Shown here one piece after another: positions 1-13,135 of a stretch of DNA of 64,000 bases. The first letter of the stretch is position 1, and every line of letters starts with the position of its first letter. The notes beneath the pieces were generated by a model. That model was not told the origin of the DNA. It saw nothing but the letters and a program-made list of their open reading frames with translations, and did no database searches. The DNA is from Auanema rhodensis (lineage: Eukaryota > Nematoda > Chromadorea > Rhabditida > Rhabditidae), in the NCBI GenBank assembly GCA_964057225.1, contig OZ059898.1:15415267-15479266 (forward strand), read 5' to 3'. Both the position numbers and the translations under genes were made by a program.

Positions 1-244
1 AAAATTAGAAGATTCAGGAAATTTGAAGATGAGCATCATAGTTTGAACCTGAAAGTACAAAAGTCACGTAAACAATTGAACTCAGTACATTTCAAGAAAA
101 CAAAAACAAATAAGCAAAGATCAAAGAACTAAAAAAAGCTGAAATTTAATGAAAAAAAAGAATTTTTTATTTTAAAAGTTCAAAAAATGTAGTTCGAACT
201 CAAAAATTTACAAATAATTTTGATTTTTTGGTCTCATATGAGGG

Positions 245-252
245 TATATAAG
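245..252 (+). promoter_or_regulatory. TATA box of the CPG4-like gene
   Basis: TATATAAG lies about 130 bases upstream of the start codon at 379, in a stretch otherwise without genes. Spacing and sequence fit a core promoter driving the following secreted-protein gene. The remaining bases 1-378 are AT-rich with nothing else I recognise. Confidence 0.6.
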
Positions 253-378
253 GCGGCTGAGATAATCATTCAACAGTTATCCAACAACTAACAACACTCA
301 GTAGCTCCAGCACTACTTTAACTAATCGCTCCTGATCCGAAGACCATTAATTCAATTTATTCAATAAATATTGAAAAG

Positions 379-1332
379 ATGTCTTCTCTTCATCTTATGT
401 TCCTTATTCTCTGCTCATCTGCAGTCGCTTATGTAGTAGAGCAACCAGACGTCCACAATGATACTGGTAAGTTGATTAAGTTTGTTTCATGTAATTACCT
501 TTATTTCTTTTTAGATGTTGATGTCAATACAATTCTCCAAGCTTTTGGTACACCAGCATGTATGAGAAAGTGTGTTGATCCATTCATCTACAGCTTGGAT
601 GTTCTTTGGAAAATGGAAAATGTTGTTCAAGGCTCTCAGAAAGTTTGCGAGTGAGTCTTTTCATCTAGGAAACCATATCATCAATATTTCGAATTTTCAG
701 TGCTTACTTCGAAGCCAAGAACTGCTTGAAGAATGATCAATTCTGTGACATCTACGATATCTTCAACACTGCCACTTTGAGCTTCGGCCATCGTTGCGAG
801 AAGCAAACCGTTCTCATCTCTCAGATGGAAGGATGCCTCAGCAAGCACGTTGACAAGATCATGCAAAGTGAGTTTGTAACAGCTTATTATAGTACAACCG
901 TTTTTCCCCTTCAGAGTGCGATGCCGAATGCGAATGCCGTGTCAAGATCACCGAATTCTCTCGTCGCCCAGAAATCAAGTTGGCTGCTCAACTCGGTGGA
1001 AACATCTTCATGGCTTCTGATCACATTGGAGATCTCTGCGGATCTCTCGCCTGTGCCATTCCATGCCTCACCGAGAAGTTGAACAAAGTTTGCAACTACA
1101 GCGGATATTTGGTTTTGGTGAGTTGTAACTTGTTTTTGCTTTAATCTGAAGAAGCCTATTACAGGATGCTATTCTTCAACCATTCGAAGCTGTTACCCAA
1201 GCTTTGGCCAAGATGCCAGAAGGAATTAGAGAGTTGGTTATGAACAAGCTGGACAAGAAATGCCACTTCACTGTGAACGCTATTTCTCTCCGCAAAATCC
1301 GCCGCGGAAACTACAAGGTTCTAAACTATTAA
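379..1332 (+). CDS. Secreted CPG4-like cysteine-rich protein
   Basis: Five exons: 379-466, 515-650, 701-867, 915-1117, 1165-1332. They give 253 residues, and all junctions keep frame with GT-AG introns of 47-50 nt. The protein opens with a hydrophobic signal peptide (MSSLHLMFLILCSSAVAY). About a dozen cysteines follow, spaced like the chondroitin proteoglycan 4 (CPG4) domain of nematodes: ACMRKC near the start of the domain, then NCL..FC, CDAECEC and LACAIPC. Family knowledge: such proteins are exported, and some C. elegans members carry chondroitin in the eggshell. The basis here is domain resemblance only, and I see no obvious Ser-Gly attachment array, so proteoglycan status is open. A TATA box lies upstream and AATAAA sits at 1488-1493. 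The gene converges on the channel gene downstream. Confidence 0.8.
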
Positions 1333-1755
1333 GTTTATTAGTTATTTTATATTTCAATGTGTCATACCCCTCATAAGTACCATATAAGGGACGATTTTTA
1401 ACTAATTGCTAAGCAATTGATTTCAATGTTTTATTGACAGTTTGAGTATATTCTATTTATTCATGAATTGTACACGTTTCGAAGAAAAATAAACGATTTC
1501 ATACAAAAAAAAATGTTTTTTATCTTATAAAAGAAAAAGAGAAACTAGAATATCAGACTCGTAGAAGGCTTAACCTAAAGTATTAACAAAGAAATTTGAT
1601 TATATATATATGTAATTAAGAGATTATATGATCGAAAAAAGTCTTCCAAGAAATATAAACCGTGATATGATGATGACTGACTTTCGAATTTCTTTGTAGA
1701 AATGGAATATTGAAAAGAAATTTGCTGAGCATGCATATAAAATTGAAAAGAATAT
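1333..1755. other. Convergent 3' region
   Basis: This gap lies between the stop of the CPG4-like gene (+) and the stop of the channel gene (-). It holds the + strand polyadenylation signal AATAAA at 1488-1493, followed by an A-run. Nothing else is recognised. Confidence 0.6.
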
Positions 1756-4700
1756 TTATGTTGTTACGTAAATATTAGGATTTTTGTCTAGATTATTGTT
1801 ATTTTCTCCAAAATCCTTTTTATCTGAATGAATGTCCGAAGGAATACACTCGTCGTCGTCATCTGGAATCTTTTTGGGAACACGTCGACACATACGATTC
1901 AGAAGTATTGTTAGGCAACGGAAGAGGAAGAATAATATTTCGCATAACGTTAATATAGAAGCTCCTGGAAAGCGAGATGATGAGTAAGCTAGATGAATTG
2001 ATTAACGAACCTATCCAAAGTCCTGCTTGACCACCAATATCTGAGATAAGATTAACGAATAGATATGAGCCGGATTCTTTCAATATTTCATAGCTCATCT
2101 GCTCATAATAGATTTCCAGCATGGCTGCATGTGTCCTGAAAATGTGCACTTGCTTCAGCTCTCAGAGTAGCGTTCAACGTACCCATAATACGTGTTGCAA
2201 TCTGGATCACGTCCCTCACATTCCATTTTGATACTTCCACTCGGCCATTTAGCAGCCGAATATGTGGTACTATAGACATCTTGCTTACATGGATGAACAC
2301 ATCGACAGGAATTCTTACGCGTACTCAGTTTAGCACCTTCAGCCAATAGGCATCGTTCTGAAAATACACGTCATACTTGTAAAACTGTATATTACCGTAA
2401 TTCAATAAAATAGTTAGATACTTACGTATGTCTTCATTATGAGTATCACATACTGGAACACGATCATTGGGTGCTGGAAACCGTGGATCAGCACATCCAC
2501 ACTTGTTGATCATTCGTCGTTGATAGCACGATCTATAGCAGCCCTATAAACAAAGAAAAACGAATATTTTATATAAATTAGCATAATTTAGCATACTTCC
2601 GGCTCATATTTATAATTCTTATACACATATCCATAAGGTAATGGTCCGTCTGAATCATAACAATCACCATATGGTATAGGTAGACGATTAACTTTTCTCT
2701 TAACATATGCATATTATACTAAACTATATGGCATATCTAACTAACCAAACTAATTCCAAATGAACTGATGACACCCGTTGGAGCTGAATAACCAAATGTA
2801 TCAGGAAATGGACATTCTTCCTAGAAGAGAAGGTACTTAAAGTACGTTTCATCGTATATCTTTAGCTTACTTGGCCATGAATAGCAATTCGTACTCCTGT
2901 TGCTTCTGTTGTTGGAAGATAATCAGATGAATTTACAAAAACCATCAAACGAAGACCTTTAACAAGAAGTTCAACATGATTATATATACGGATAAAGCTT
3001 ATTATATACCATAATTAGGTCCGGCTCTACTGCTGGCTTTGATTTTATTGGGATCAGCATTGAATGTATAGCAATTTCCAAAAGCAGGATCTATATGTAA
3101 TCTGTAATATATAATCTCATAAAATATTTCCTAAAATATAAAATGTAATGTGTATAATACATACTTAAACTCTTTTTCAATATCACATTGTAAGCCATTG
3201 AATGAACACATACGAATAAGTTCAGCTTTACCATAACCTAAAGCAGCTCGCCGCTGTGGATGTAACGATGACATTTTAAGAATTAATCTTAATTTTATAT
3301 TAATTATGTGAATATTATTCATAAATCATTATATTTACTTTTCTTTAGCTTGTGTAGTAATAGCTACTTGATCAGTCATATTGCCATATCCTAATTTTGA
3401 TAATTGTTCCAAGTATTCTTTACGAAATGGACTGTTCCTATCCGGAATCTTTTTTCCTCGAAATTCCCAAACTCTTTTCATTCGATTATCAGCTTTCAGT
3501 ATGCAGTAACCCATTTTCTAGAAAGAATAATTTTTTTCCTTCAAATACATATTACATACCAATTGGCACATGCATGGATGTGATTCGGTTCCAGTTGTAT
3601 TCGGCACATTACAGAAACCAATGTCATTACATTCAGGACAGATAGATTCTTGCCACGTGCTGAAATAAAACGAAAATGAGCTTCTGTTGAATGATGAATG
3701 ATGAAAAAGATAAACGAATTATGAATATGATCAACCGATTCTCATTGTCATACGTCAGAAAAATGGGCTGTTTTATGTTACACGTGCGTACACGTGTACG
3801 TATACACGTGTAACATATCTTCAAACTATGCTAATGAAGTTAATTATCTTTCTTATACATATAAATCAAGAAAGTTTAAAAGTATTTTTAAACTATTAAT
3901 GCACTGAAACGACTGCAGCCATAACATAAAACTTTATTTCCAACAAACTTTATAGAAAGTTTACTTCAAACAAAATTTTTCATTTGGAACTTGCTTCGAA
4001 AACCCCATTTGGCTGACTCCGGATGGATAGCAGCACTATTGTAATGTGAGTGTGCGAGTTTGAGGAATTGATTCAAACTTAGAGCAGGAGGTTTGATTGA
4101 TGATGTGTTTGCTATGCTATTATCATCATCATCATACAATCTTTATGGAATGACTTTACAATTGTTCTTCTTACGACACGAAAGCACTCTGGCCGTGTGG
4201 TCGTGGAGCATTTTTCCAGCATAAGCTTGAATTAGATGTATGTATTTAGATCAATTTTCAAAATATTAATCTCAACAACTGCGCATCTTATCCCTTTTCA
4301 ATTGTGGAAATTGATTAACGGGCTGTGATTGAAATCATTTAACACCCACCCTAGAACAATTGAAATGAAGAAGATAAATATATTGAAAAGAATATATAAG
4401 AAAATAGAATATATGTATATACATATACTTGAATTTAATTATTTTTTTTATATTTTACGAAAATATCATAAAACAAGTTTGTACTATGTGGACAGATCTT
4501 TGTTAGCATCAATGTAGATGAGAGGAGAAGAGGGTCAGTGATCAGTGATGCTTTTAAAGGAGGGGATGTGCTGAACTTTAATTCAAAAATTGCTTTAAAG
4601 ATTCAATCAAACTAAATAATAAAATTTGTCCGCCAGCTTTAACACAAGTAGGCTGGAAAATGCTAATTATGGTTGTAACATCAATACCCTGTTCTCACTT

Positions 4701-7700
4701 TTTTTGTTTTTTTGTTTTTTTCAAAAATAAAATGTGTCAACACTGTTATAACTATTTGAATAATGGCATCAAGTATCTATATGTCTAAGTGTAGTTGCCC
4801 TATAAACCCTAACGATATGGATACAACGATAAACATATCTTTCTCAAATTTGCATACTGTATTACCTTCTGCTATAACATGGCCAAGCACTACCATCTTG
4901 ACGATCATAGTTACAGATGCATGCTGCATCTAGATTCGATGGAACAGAATCTTTTCCTGAAACCATGTTTCGTATAAATTGATGAGTGTATGTCTAGGTG
5001 AACGAACCGACACATTCCTTATCAACACCTTTAACACATTCACAAGCTGAGAATACGGGCTCATATTGAACGAATCGAAATCCACCTGAAAATGTTAAAA
5101 ATTACATTTTTCTGTAAATTTTTATACTTTTAAAAACATTGCATCGTTCATGTAATTTCGTTTCTCATTCTATTTTATACATTTTTGATTAAAAAACATC
5201 TTTTTGCGTCATTTTGAACGAATTGTAAAGAAACAACATCGAATTTTAATAGGGCCAAGCATGAAAGAACAGCCTGAGGCAATCAGTTAACTGCTTTAGT
5301 CTATAATCCTAACCATCAAAATTGATAGTTTGTAGGGTTATTCCTTTAACAATCAAGTCTTTTCATTCCATCATCTACTAAGTCGTTTTAATTTCATGAA
5401 AAAACTAGGAGAAAAAAACATGATTTTGAGCCTCATAATCATTATTCGATATATAGTTTGCAAAATGCAAAAAAAATCATTTAAACTATCATATAACTGA
5501 CCATTTTTAGTGCTACGTCGTTTTCGAGACATATTTTCTTCAAAATGAGCATCATTACTGTATACGACGGCTTGATGAAATGCATCTAACTGAAAAAGGC
5601 TTGATGAAAACGACAATTTTTGAACTTTTTCATTGTGTTGATCTCTATTTTTTGTTGGCTATTTTTTATGTTGTCACATGCACTAAAGTTCATTGTCGAT
5701 TGAATGAACCAAAAAAGCTTTTTTTTTTCATGTTGACTATATCTGACTGAACCTAAATAAGCTCACATATATGCATACGTACATAAAATCCCCATGGGGT
5801 CATATACTACTATGCTTCATGCTTGCAGCTCCTTTTCACATAAAATATAATACTTTCAAATATCTTTCATCATTCTTCTTTACTGACTATTTATAAGTTT
5901 TGATAAATGAATTGTAATGAAATAAATAGAAATGAACTTACTGTTTCACTAATTTCAGGAACTGTTCTTGCTAGATGCTTTTTGAATGGATTAAGATTAC
6001 ATACAGATATAGCCGGAAAGGGAGCAGATTCAAATTCCAGCTGTAATAACGTCATCATGTATAAGATGATTTTGAAATAAACAAACCTCTACATTGACAA
6101 TTTTGTCATTTCGTTGATATTTTTCTATGACAAGAATAATGTTATAAGTTAAAATACACATAGAAATAAGAGTAAAAATCAACCAAAGTATTTGCATAAC
6201 AACATGACGGAATGTTAAAACCTAAAGAAATATTATAGAAATCAAATATAATAGATAAGTTTTATGAAATAAAACTTAAAAAAAACAAAAATAAAAAAGT
6301 TTTACCATGGAAAGTCCATGGAAGGTTGTCGATTGACAGAATTCCACCCAAGCATTGTGAATAGGTCGACTTTCATCATGTTCTTTTGATATTCGAACTG
6401 CTTTGCTGAATTCCTGAAAAGTAATTATCTTATATAAAGTACAACATGATTATGCTTGAATGTCTACATGGAAACCCTATTCAAACTATATTGATACAGT
6501 TGGCTGTGATTCAGATCAGAGATGCATATTAAGGTAAAACAGTTCCAACTTACTCGAGTGTATTCAGATGCTCTTTTCACAAATGATGGTCTGCGATTAA
6601 GCGGTTGACCTTTGTGTCGATAGTTAGGAACAGTAAGATATTTGTCATCACCATCTATTTCAATTTTGTCAATCGGAGAAGTTTGAATATTTAAGGAAGA
6701 GCTGGATGAAGCAATTGATAGCTTATCATATGTAGGAGGTTCTTCATCAGACACAGTTGGTGGATTAACTTTTAATAATATTGGCATTGGAAGTAATCAC
6801 TATAGGGTATAATTAGAAGAAATGGTTCAGTTGCACATCAGAATATATATGCATATATATATATAGAAAGAGAGACAGAATGCTCAATAAATTCAAGTAA
6901 ACGGATGTGTGGGGCAAGCGATGATGCTTGCCGATACAATGACGACAACCACGTCGAACTTCCGAAGGCTGCAGTTAAGTTCTTTGACTTTCACCCCACT
7001 AGTCGTGCTTTTTGCTTTTTTTCTCTCTGTCTTTCCCTTTCTCTCTCATCTCTCTTAATAGGCACATTCCTCCTTTTATCTATTTCGTCCTGAATTTTGA
7101 GCTATTTCTCTGAATCTCTGACCCTCATAACAGCTGCTCCATCAATCCTCGAAGGGCGTTTCTGTCGACGCCCCGCCTTCCCTAGGGACATCAATGCATG
7201 TGTGCTTACAAGGATACCTTTTCCCTGATCTTTTGCTTCCTATTTCTTGATCATAGGCATTTCACATTTCTTACTGTCGTTCTTACTGATGAGATGTGAA
7301 ACTTTCAACTTCTGTTTATATCTTACTGGCATTACACCGAGCATTAATTCAAATCTCATCGTTTTAAGTATAAGAGTAATAAACATGTATCGAAACTCCT
7401 TCCTCGAATTCTTACTCCAAATATATAACAAGAATAACAAATTTTCTAATATGAGCATATGTTGACAACGAATGAAAATAGGAACAAAAAATATCTTAAT
7501 CATATTAGAACCTAGAGGACGAGGATGTGGGCATGAGAGGAGGAAGGAGATCTCGCGTAGAGAACTATGAGTAATAACCTAGCTCGAGATACTTATAACA
7601 AGCTATATTTCTTAACAGAAATTCTTTTGTAGTATAGCCGTTTCAAGTTTTTGATTGAAGAAAACTAGTTGTGAAATTTCAATTGAGATGATTGGCGTGT

Positions 7701-10481
7701 GATAAGTTGAATGTCAGATGAAGTAAGAAAAAAAAGAAAACAAAATAAAAAAAAACAAACTTTGAATCGCTGCCAGATTGTGTAAAATCGCAAACATTGG
7801 CTGATCGGATACCTCATTATGTATGAGTATCTAATCCCGTAGGGGCAAATCATCTAGATCCGAAAGACATGAGGAATAGTCCGTAGGAGGGGGATGTAAG
7901 CGATGAAAAACGAAAGGAGATACAAAGCTATGACAGATTCGAAATAATTGAATGTCTGTGAATTCAAAGTAGTTCTGGTAATGATTTCAACCATTTTTCT
8001 ATCTGTTCAAACATCTCTATCTACATATGGATGTGTTTAAATGGATATCCGGTTGAGTACGGATAAATGCTTTAAAATGAAAATGTTTGACAGCATTGAA
8101 GAACTTACTGGCTTACATTTAGTACATTCAAAGAAAAAATACAACATATAGAGTGTAGTAACTAACAAACAAGCTTACCGCTAGAAGTCGTGTCACATCA
8201 TTTGTAACATCACGTGTAATTTTACGTTTAAAGGTCATGAAATTAAATTTTTTTGAAAGTTCCTATGAGAGAGACCTGAATGAGATTGAAGTTGTTCATT
8301 AAATATTCAAAGAAAAAAGAGAATGAAGAATGTACAACAGACATGTATGTATGTCCTTATGTTAACAAGGTAAATTAAGCACATAACATTGTAACTCAAA
8401 ATAATGTTGTTACATATAGAAATAGATGAAGCTTTTGTACTTTTATGACATAAATAAATATTTAAATGAATTAAACCGAAAGGTCAGCTTTGGACAATAA
8501 GGAACAAATCTCCAAGAAAATGGACAAATAAAGCTAAATAGGGACAACGTCATTCTTTTCTTTTTTTTTATAAAAAAAAAGTATTCAGAAGTTTTTTATT
8601 TAACACGCAACTAGTAGACGAGATAGGGTTGAGGGAGGTCAAGCTTGAGTTATCAAAAGTGCTAAGAATGATATGAAAGCTTGTGTGCTGACATATACAT
8701 CTAAAGAAAGAAAAGAATAATAGCTCCCAGAAGTAAACTCAAAACCATAAAAAACAATTCGAAATAACCAAATGATCACATGATATTTGAACTTTCACAG
8801 CAATGATTTACGTTCATTCGTTTGAAGTTTAGTGAGTTTCTAAGATGGATAGCTGCTAAGATAAGACATGTATGTGATGATGACGCTATATCAAAAGCAT
8901 TAAACTCGTACATGTTGATATGTAGCGCAACTCTCAAGCACTGAGTTTGAAAAGGAGTGCAGGCTTAAGGCAAGCATGGCTGAGTTCTTCCAAGTAGTTT
9001 TCTAAGGTAACGCAAATTTCATTTTGCTTCTACAACCTATTTCAAGTCAGCCGTTTCTTTGCTCTCGCTTGATTCCGTTTAGAGCCAATGAAACATGAAT
9101 CTAGAGGGTCACTTTCAAATAAAGTTGAGTTGAGTGAATTATTTGAGACACAAAAGAACGAATGAAGAAATGTTAACTGAACTTGCCTTTGCTTTTTCAA
9201 GTAGAGCATCTCGCTCAACCTCTCGAAACATTTTGGTTGGCTTTGTATTTGGTGTTGACCGGAAAGTCTGATAGTTCTTCCGGAAGAAGGGCATCCTCCC
9301 TGAAAAAAACCGAAATTACCTAAGCTTAAAAAAACTAAAAGTAGGTATTAAATAATCAAACAAGCAGAAATAAATATTTGAAACTTTAAAAATTCAGAAT
9401 ACGTCAGATATTCTAGGTCTGACATATCCCGATGGACTACATATCCATTTTGGAAATACACAGATGATGACGAGAATCAAGATCACGTAACATGATAGTT
9501 CCTTCAGAACGTGTGTGCATGTAAGTGAGTTTTCAAACTAATCTCTAATGCTTTTAAATGAACTAACAACTAGCAATTTATTTTAAAAATTGAATTTTTT
9601 TATATGAAATTAAGAAAAATTATGAAAAAACTAAAGTTATGATGTGAAAGAAGAGGAAGAAATGAAGAACAGGTTAGTTTACTAAGCATGAATATCATAT
9701 TAATGTAATGAAAAATGAGATAAAGTTGAACAACAGATGTATTCCATGTGGTTTTTGTCCTTTTTTTACCTTGTGCCACAAGCTCTAGCAACAATTAATC
9801 AATCTTATAGTAAATATTTGAATAAAGACTAGCAAGGAGAACACAAACATAGAAAAATTTCAGAAATAAAAATGAATAGAAGAGAATTTAGATTTATTAA
9901 ATTTTATAGATTTATATAATGAAGAATCATGACCCAGTTGTACCTAAACTAGTACAAACAAAGGATATCCTTCTTTTACATGATTTCTTAATGTTTTTTC
10001 TAATAAAATATGTTTTTTATCAATTAGAAATTAATAAAAAAAAAGTATTTGAATTATATAAATTAGCTTAGTTTAATGATGTCATGGCATATTAATAGGT
10101 TATTGCTCTTTGAATAGATGGGCGACAAATCTTCTAGGTATGACAGACAATTCTTTTAACTAGAATTCCAAGGAATTTTTTTGGAGACTAGAGGGTTGAA
10201 TTTCAAAAGATTAACTACTTGATTTCTTAGCTCACAGTAGTTTACTAAATATGTAAAAAAATAAAAGAAAAACGAATAAACGTTATGGGAGTGGAATAAC
10301 AATTCTATGAAACATCAATATAATTACCAAGGAAATGACTAGAAATGAATGAGATAAGCATAGATAATCAAACATGCTCGTTTACATTTGAAAATTGAAG
10401 GAAATAGTAAAGAAAACTAAGTTTTAAGTGAATTAACTTACATTTTGAGGAAGATGTACGAATCTCTTGATTATTTGACAT
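1756..10481 (-). CDS. DEG/ENaC (degenerin) family cation channel
   Basis: Twenty exons in gene order: 10442-10481, 9187-9299, 8179-8262, 6306-6413, 6087-6221, 5942-6040, 5502-5589, 5008-5085, 4866-4956, 3560-3659, 3339-3517, 3165-3287, 3010-3101, 2871-2956, 2746-2820, 2597-2698, 2426-2543, 2183-2357, 2011-2135, 1756-1964. The product is 739 residues. Features are a cytosolic N-terminus with [12 protein letters not shown]1 near residues 122-145, a long cysteine-rich extracellular domain (GNCYTFN, then GPNYGL, later CxxPC and WPSGS), and TM2 with [11 protein letters not shown] near 664-673. GAS is the G/S-x-S selectivity filter of the family. The tail is short and acidic/basic. The family forms trimeric amiloride-type sodium channels, used in touch, proton or neuropeptide sensing; the subtype is not decidable here. 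Intron 2 has a GC donor. Introns of 1,206 nt (3660-4865) and 1,765 nt (6414-8178) stand out among roughly 50-nt introns. Confidence 0.92.
3775..3816. repeat. 42-bp near-palindrome with three CACGTG E-boxes
   Basis: Arms ATGTTACACGTG (3775-3786) and CACGTGTAACAT (3805-3816) are perfect reverse complements of 12 bases around an 18-base centre. The centre contains a third CACGTG at 3791-3796. The element lies inside the 1,206-nt intron of the channel gene. It could bind bHLH dimers or form a cruciform. Function is inferred, while the symmetry is read directly from the sequence. Confidence 0.7.
6554..6787 (-). CDS. Alternative first coding exon of the DEG/ENaC channel
   Basis: An ATG at 6787 opens 78 codons (starting [20 protein letters not shown]), ending at a strong donor CGA|GTAAGT at 6553. 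It joins the exon at 6413 in phase 0, exactly as exon 3 of the long form does. An in-frame TGA lies just upstream of this ATG and the long form cannot splice into it, so this is a separate N-terminus from its own promoter. It gives a 738-residue protein. The exon encodes a PPTY motif of the PPxY type, which in ENaC subunits recruits NEDD4-like ligases, although there it lies in the C-terminal tail. The exon assignment is from splice logic only. Confidence 0.7.
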
Positions 10482-12424
10482 TTTTGTTTGTAACTAAATG
10501 CAGCCGTTTGTACACAAAAAAGGAGAATTAATGAGAAAAAAAATTTGAATATTTCACGTGAGATATGAGCGCGTAAAGAGATTCGCGTGAGAGAAAGCGT
10601 GATAAAGTAAAAACAGAGTAACTGAAGTGAGGAATTAGCGAATTATTTTTGAATAGAAATCTAATAAATAAAAAATAAGTAAAAAAGAAAAGAAAGAAAA
10701 AAAAGAAGCATATGAAAGCTTTAAAAATTTCTTGTGTATGTGTTGAACAAAAAATGTTCGTTTTCTTTTATTCATTCAATGTTTTCATCACTTATTTTCC
10801 AAATAAAATAAAGTAATTCATTTATAAAATATATATTTATATTTATAACATAAGAGTTATCTTCTAGGAGTAAATAAATACGTTCTTCATCAAATTTTGA
10901 AATACTAAGATATTTCTGTACACCCTTCAGGGCAAAATAATAAAAATGCTTTTACACATAGGCTCATTTAATCTAATTTCATGATGATGGCTGAAAAATT
11001 AGGTTATAACAGTGAATGTGCTCAGTAATTTCTAATAAAAAAATATAAAAACTATAGATAAAATGTTCAGAAGGCTAATTTAGCAAATAAGTTTACTGGG
11101 CTTTTTTCCTGATAACAACCAATAGCATTCGAAATTTCTGAATATTAATTAGAATTGGAGCTTTGGTTTCCTTTTTTAATAGGAATTGGTTGAAGTAAGA
11201 GCATAATTTGAGCTTGAGAACAACTTTCAATTGAAGTAGGAGGAGAACAGCAGTTTGTGAAATTTCTTTTTTGATATCAGAACCTCTAATCAAGAAACGA
11301 GACGAGAAAGATGTTCGAAAAGACGAGTTGTCTTTCAGTTTCTTACATGGCATATGTGACTAATTGTTTGTCGGCTATCAGCTATTCTGGTGTCCTGATA
11401 CTCCCTGGAGAGGATGTCAAAGCAAGGACGACAGTAGCCTATGGCCAGTTCGGCTCTTTGAGCGGTCTCTCATGGTGGAATACTCCGGATAAGAGCTAAA
11501 CTAACACATCCCGTGTAAACCTAATCTTTGGATGAGGAAGGAGAAGACAAAAAAACAGTTGTCACTCACTGCTATACCAACCCAACATGAAACTGGAAGT
11601 GAGGCCAGACTATTGTCTGACGAAAACTTCGATTTCAGCTTTATTTTAGGCTAGCATGACCTGAAATGAATGGATGACCAGTTAGCTGCTCATATCATTT
11701 GCAAGCCAATACTTAGCAAATAATGTTTTTTCAGATTTACAGCATACAACGTTTCAACCAATAAATGAAATTCTGTCCTAAATTAAAGTATTTTGATATG
11801 TGCGATATCAAGATTCGTATGTACTTGATCATTTCGCAAACTTGAAAGCTTGCACAATACTTTGATGGCTTAATTTAAATTAAGAATCACTTTCTTTTGA
11901 GATTCTTAATAGAACAAAGACACCATTGACGAAGAAGTATCGAAGCATATCTTCAGATGGCTTGTCACACGAGGCGATTAATGTCCTTATTGTGGACTCT
12001 TTTGCAAATAGCCTTCCCCTTTTATCTTTAGCATGGATCTATGTCCATAGAGAACGAACACTTGTTCACTCACAAATCTGGTGGTGTCGGAGTTTATCTT
12101 CTTCAAAGAACCTTCGTCGCTTTTCTATCGGATCCTTATATAATAAGTTTAGAAAGACGGAACTAATGAAAACACAACTTACAAGCCAACCGTAATAATC
12201 CATTTCCGATTACCTAATCAGCAAGTAAATCCACTCATTTCGAATAAAATATTCTTATTCTATCAGCATAGCTTTATTCATTTAAAGAACACAGCAACAA
12301 ATCTCATTTTTCAACAAAAATTAACAAGCAAGATGAAGAATTGAAGGCAAAAAAATGAAAAAAGATTGATGATCATCCGAAACTGGTTTTAAAAAAATTA
12401 TGAAAATATGAAAATTTAAAGCAA
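10482..12424. other. Intergenic region between the channel gene and pfd-6
   Basis: I see no supported gene. Short open frames at 11093-11353 and 11926-12195 lack start, splice or family support. On the minus strand AATAAA (bases 12273-12278 read in reverse) is a likely polyadenylation signal for pfd-6. The part next to 10482 is the presumed distal promoter of the long channel isoform. Confidence 0.5.
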
Positions 12425-12922
12425 CTATTGTGCAGCAGTGCGCTTGAATTTTTCTTGAATAGCTAAAACCTTGTCTCTCTGCTCCTTTGCCTTCTCAGCA
12501 AAATCAGATAAGTTATCGTCTACTCTTTTACTGAAATACTCAAAGTTAGAACACTATTACAGGATGAAACGTACATCTCGGCACTAATATACTCGATACG
12601 CTTCTCAACATTAGCCTTAGCTTCAGTAGCATCTTGCTTGACAAGAACAGCACCAATTAGTTTGTAAATTTTGGCTTCCTCGTCGAGAAGGTCGAACTCC
12701 TAAATGTATGATATGTTTTTAGCGGCTTGTTTTGCTTCATACGGTCTTAACAAGATTGTTCTCAGTAAGTTGAGACTCGAGTTGTTGTCTGTTGCTAATG
12801 TATCTTTCCTTGTCTGGAAGTTCCTTATACTAATTAATATAATATAAAAATTTGCTACCTTTCTCAAGTTGTTTAAGCTTGTTAATTTCTTCTTCGAACT
12901 TGGCTTTTAAAGCTTCAGCCAT
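12425..12922 (-). CDS. pfd-6: Prefoldin subunit 6
   Basis: Four exons: 12859-12922, 12743-12813, 12575-12699, 12425-12530. They give 121 residues, close to the usual length of beta-type prefoldin subunits. The protein is almost entirely two coiled-coil helices (starting MAEALKAKFEEEINKLKQLE, ending EKFKRTAAQ) around a short beta-hairpin segment containing KLIGAVLVKQ. Prefoldin is a cytosolic hexamer that hands unfolded actin and tubulin to the CCT chaperonin. The ATG directly follows a strong acceptor (CTTTCTAG|ATG) with no donor nearby upstream, as expected for spliced-leader addition. The stop codon of com-1 lies only 213 bases upstream on the same strand, so the pair is likely an operon. 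The polyadenylation signal is at 12273-12278. Confidence 0.93.
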
Positions 12923-13135
12923 CTAGAAAGCAAGTTTGGAAATAACAATATGAATGAATAAGGACAAGTAATATAGAGGTTTAAACCCCAACAAACAAAG
13001 AAAAAATTGAAAAAAAAGATTACTATCAATTTACTTCGTCTGCTAGTATGCAGTATACATAGAATAAATAAAATTATACAAACAAAGTACCCGATATTCA
13101 AAAAAGATTACCACATGAAATGATTGAAAGACCAA

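Noticed and set aside
11093-12195. Open frames between the channel gene and pfd-6
   Set aside because: No start, splice or family support. Codon content does not resemble the real exons nearby.
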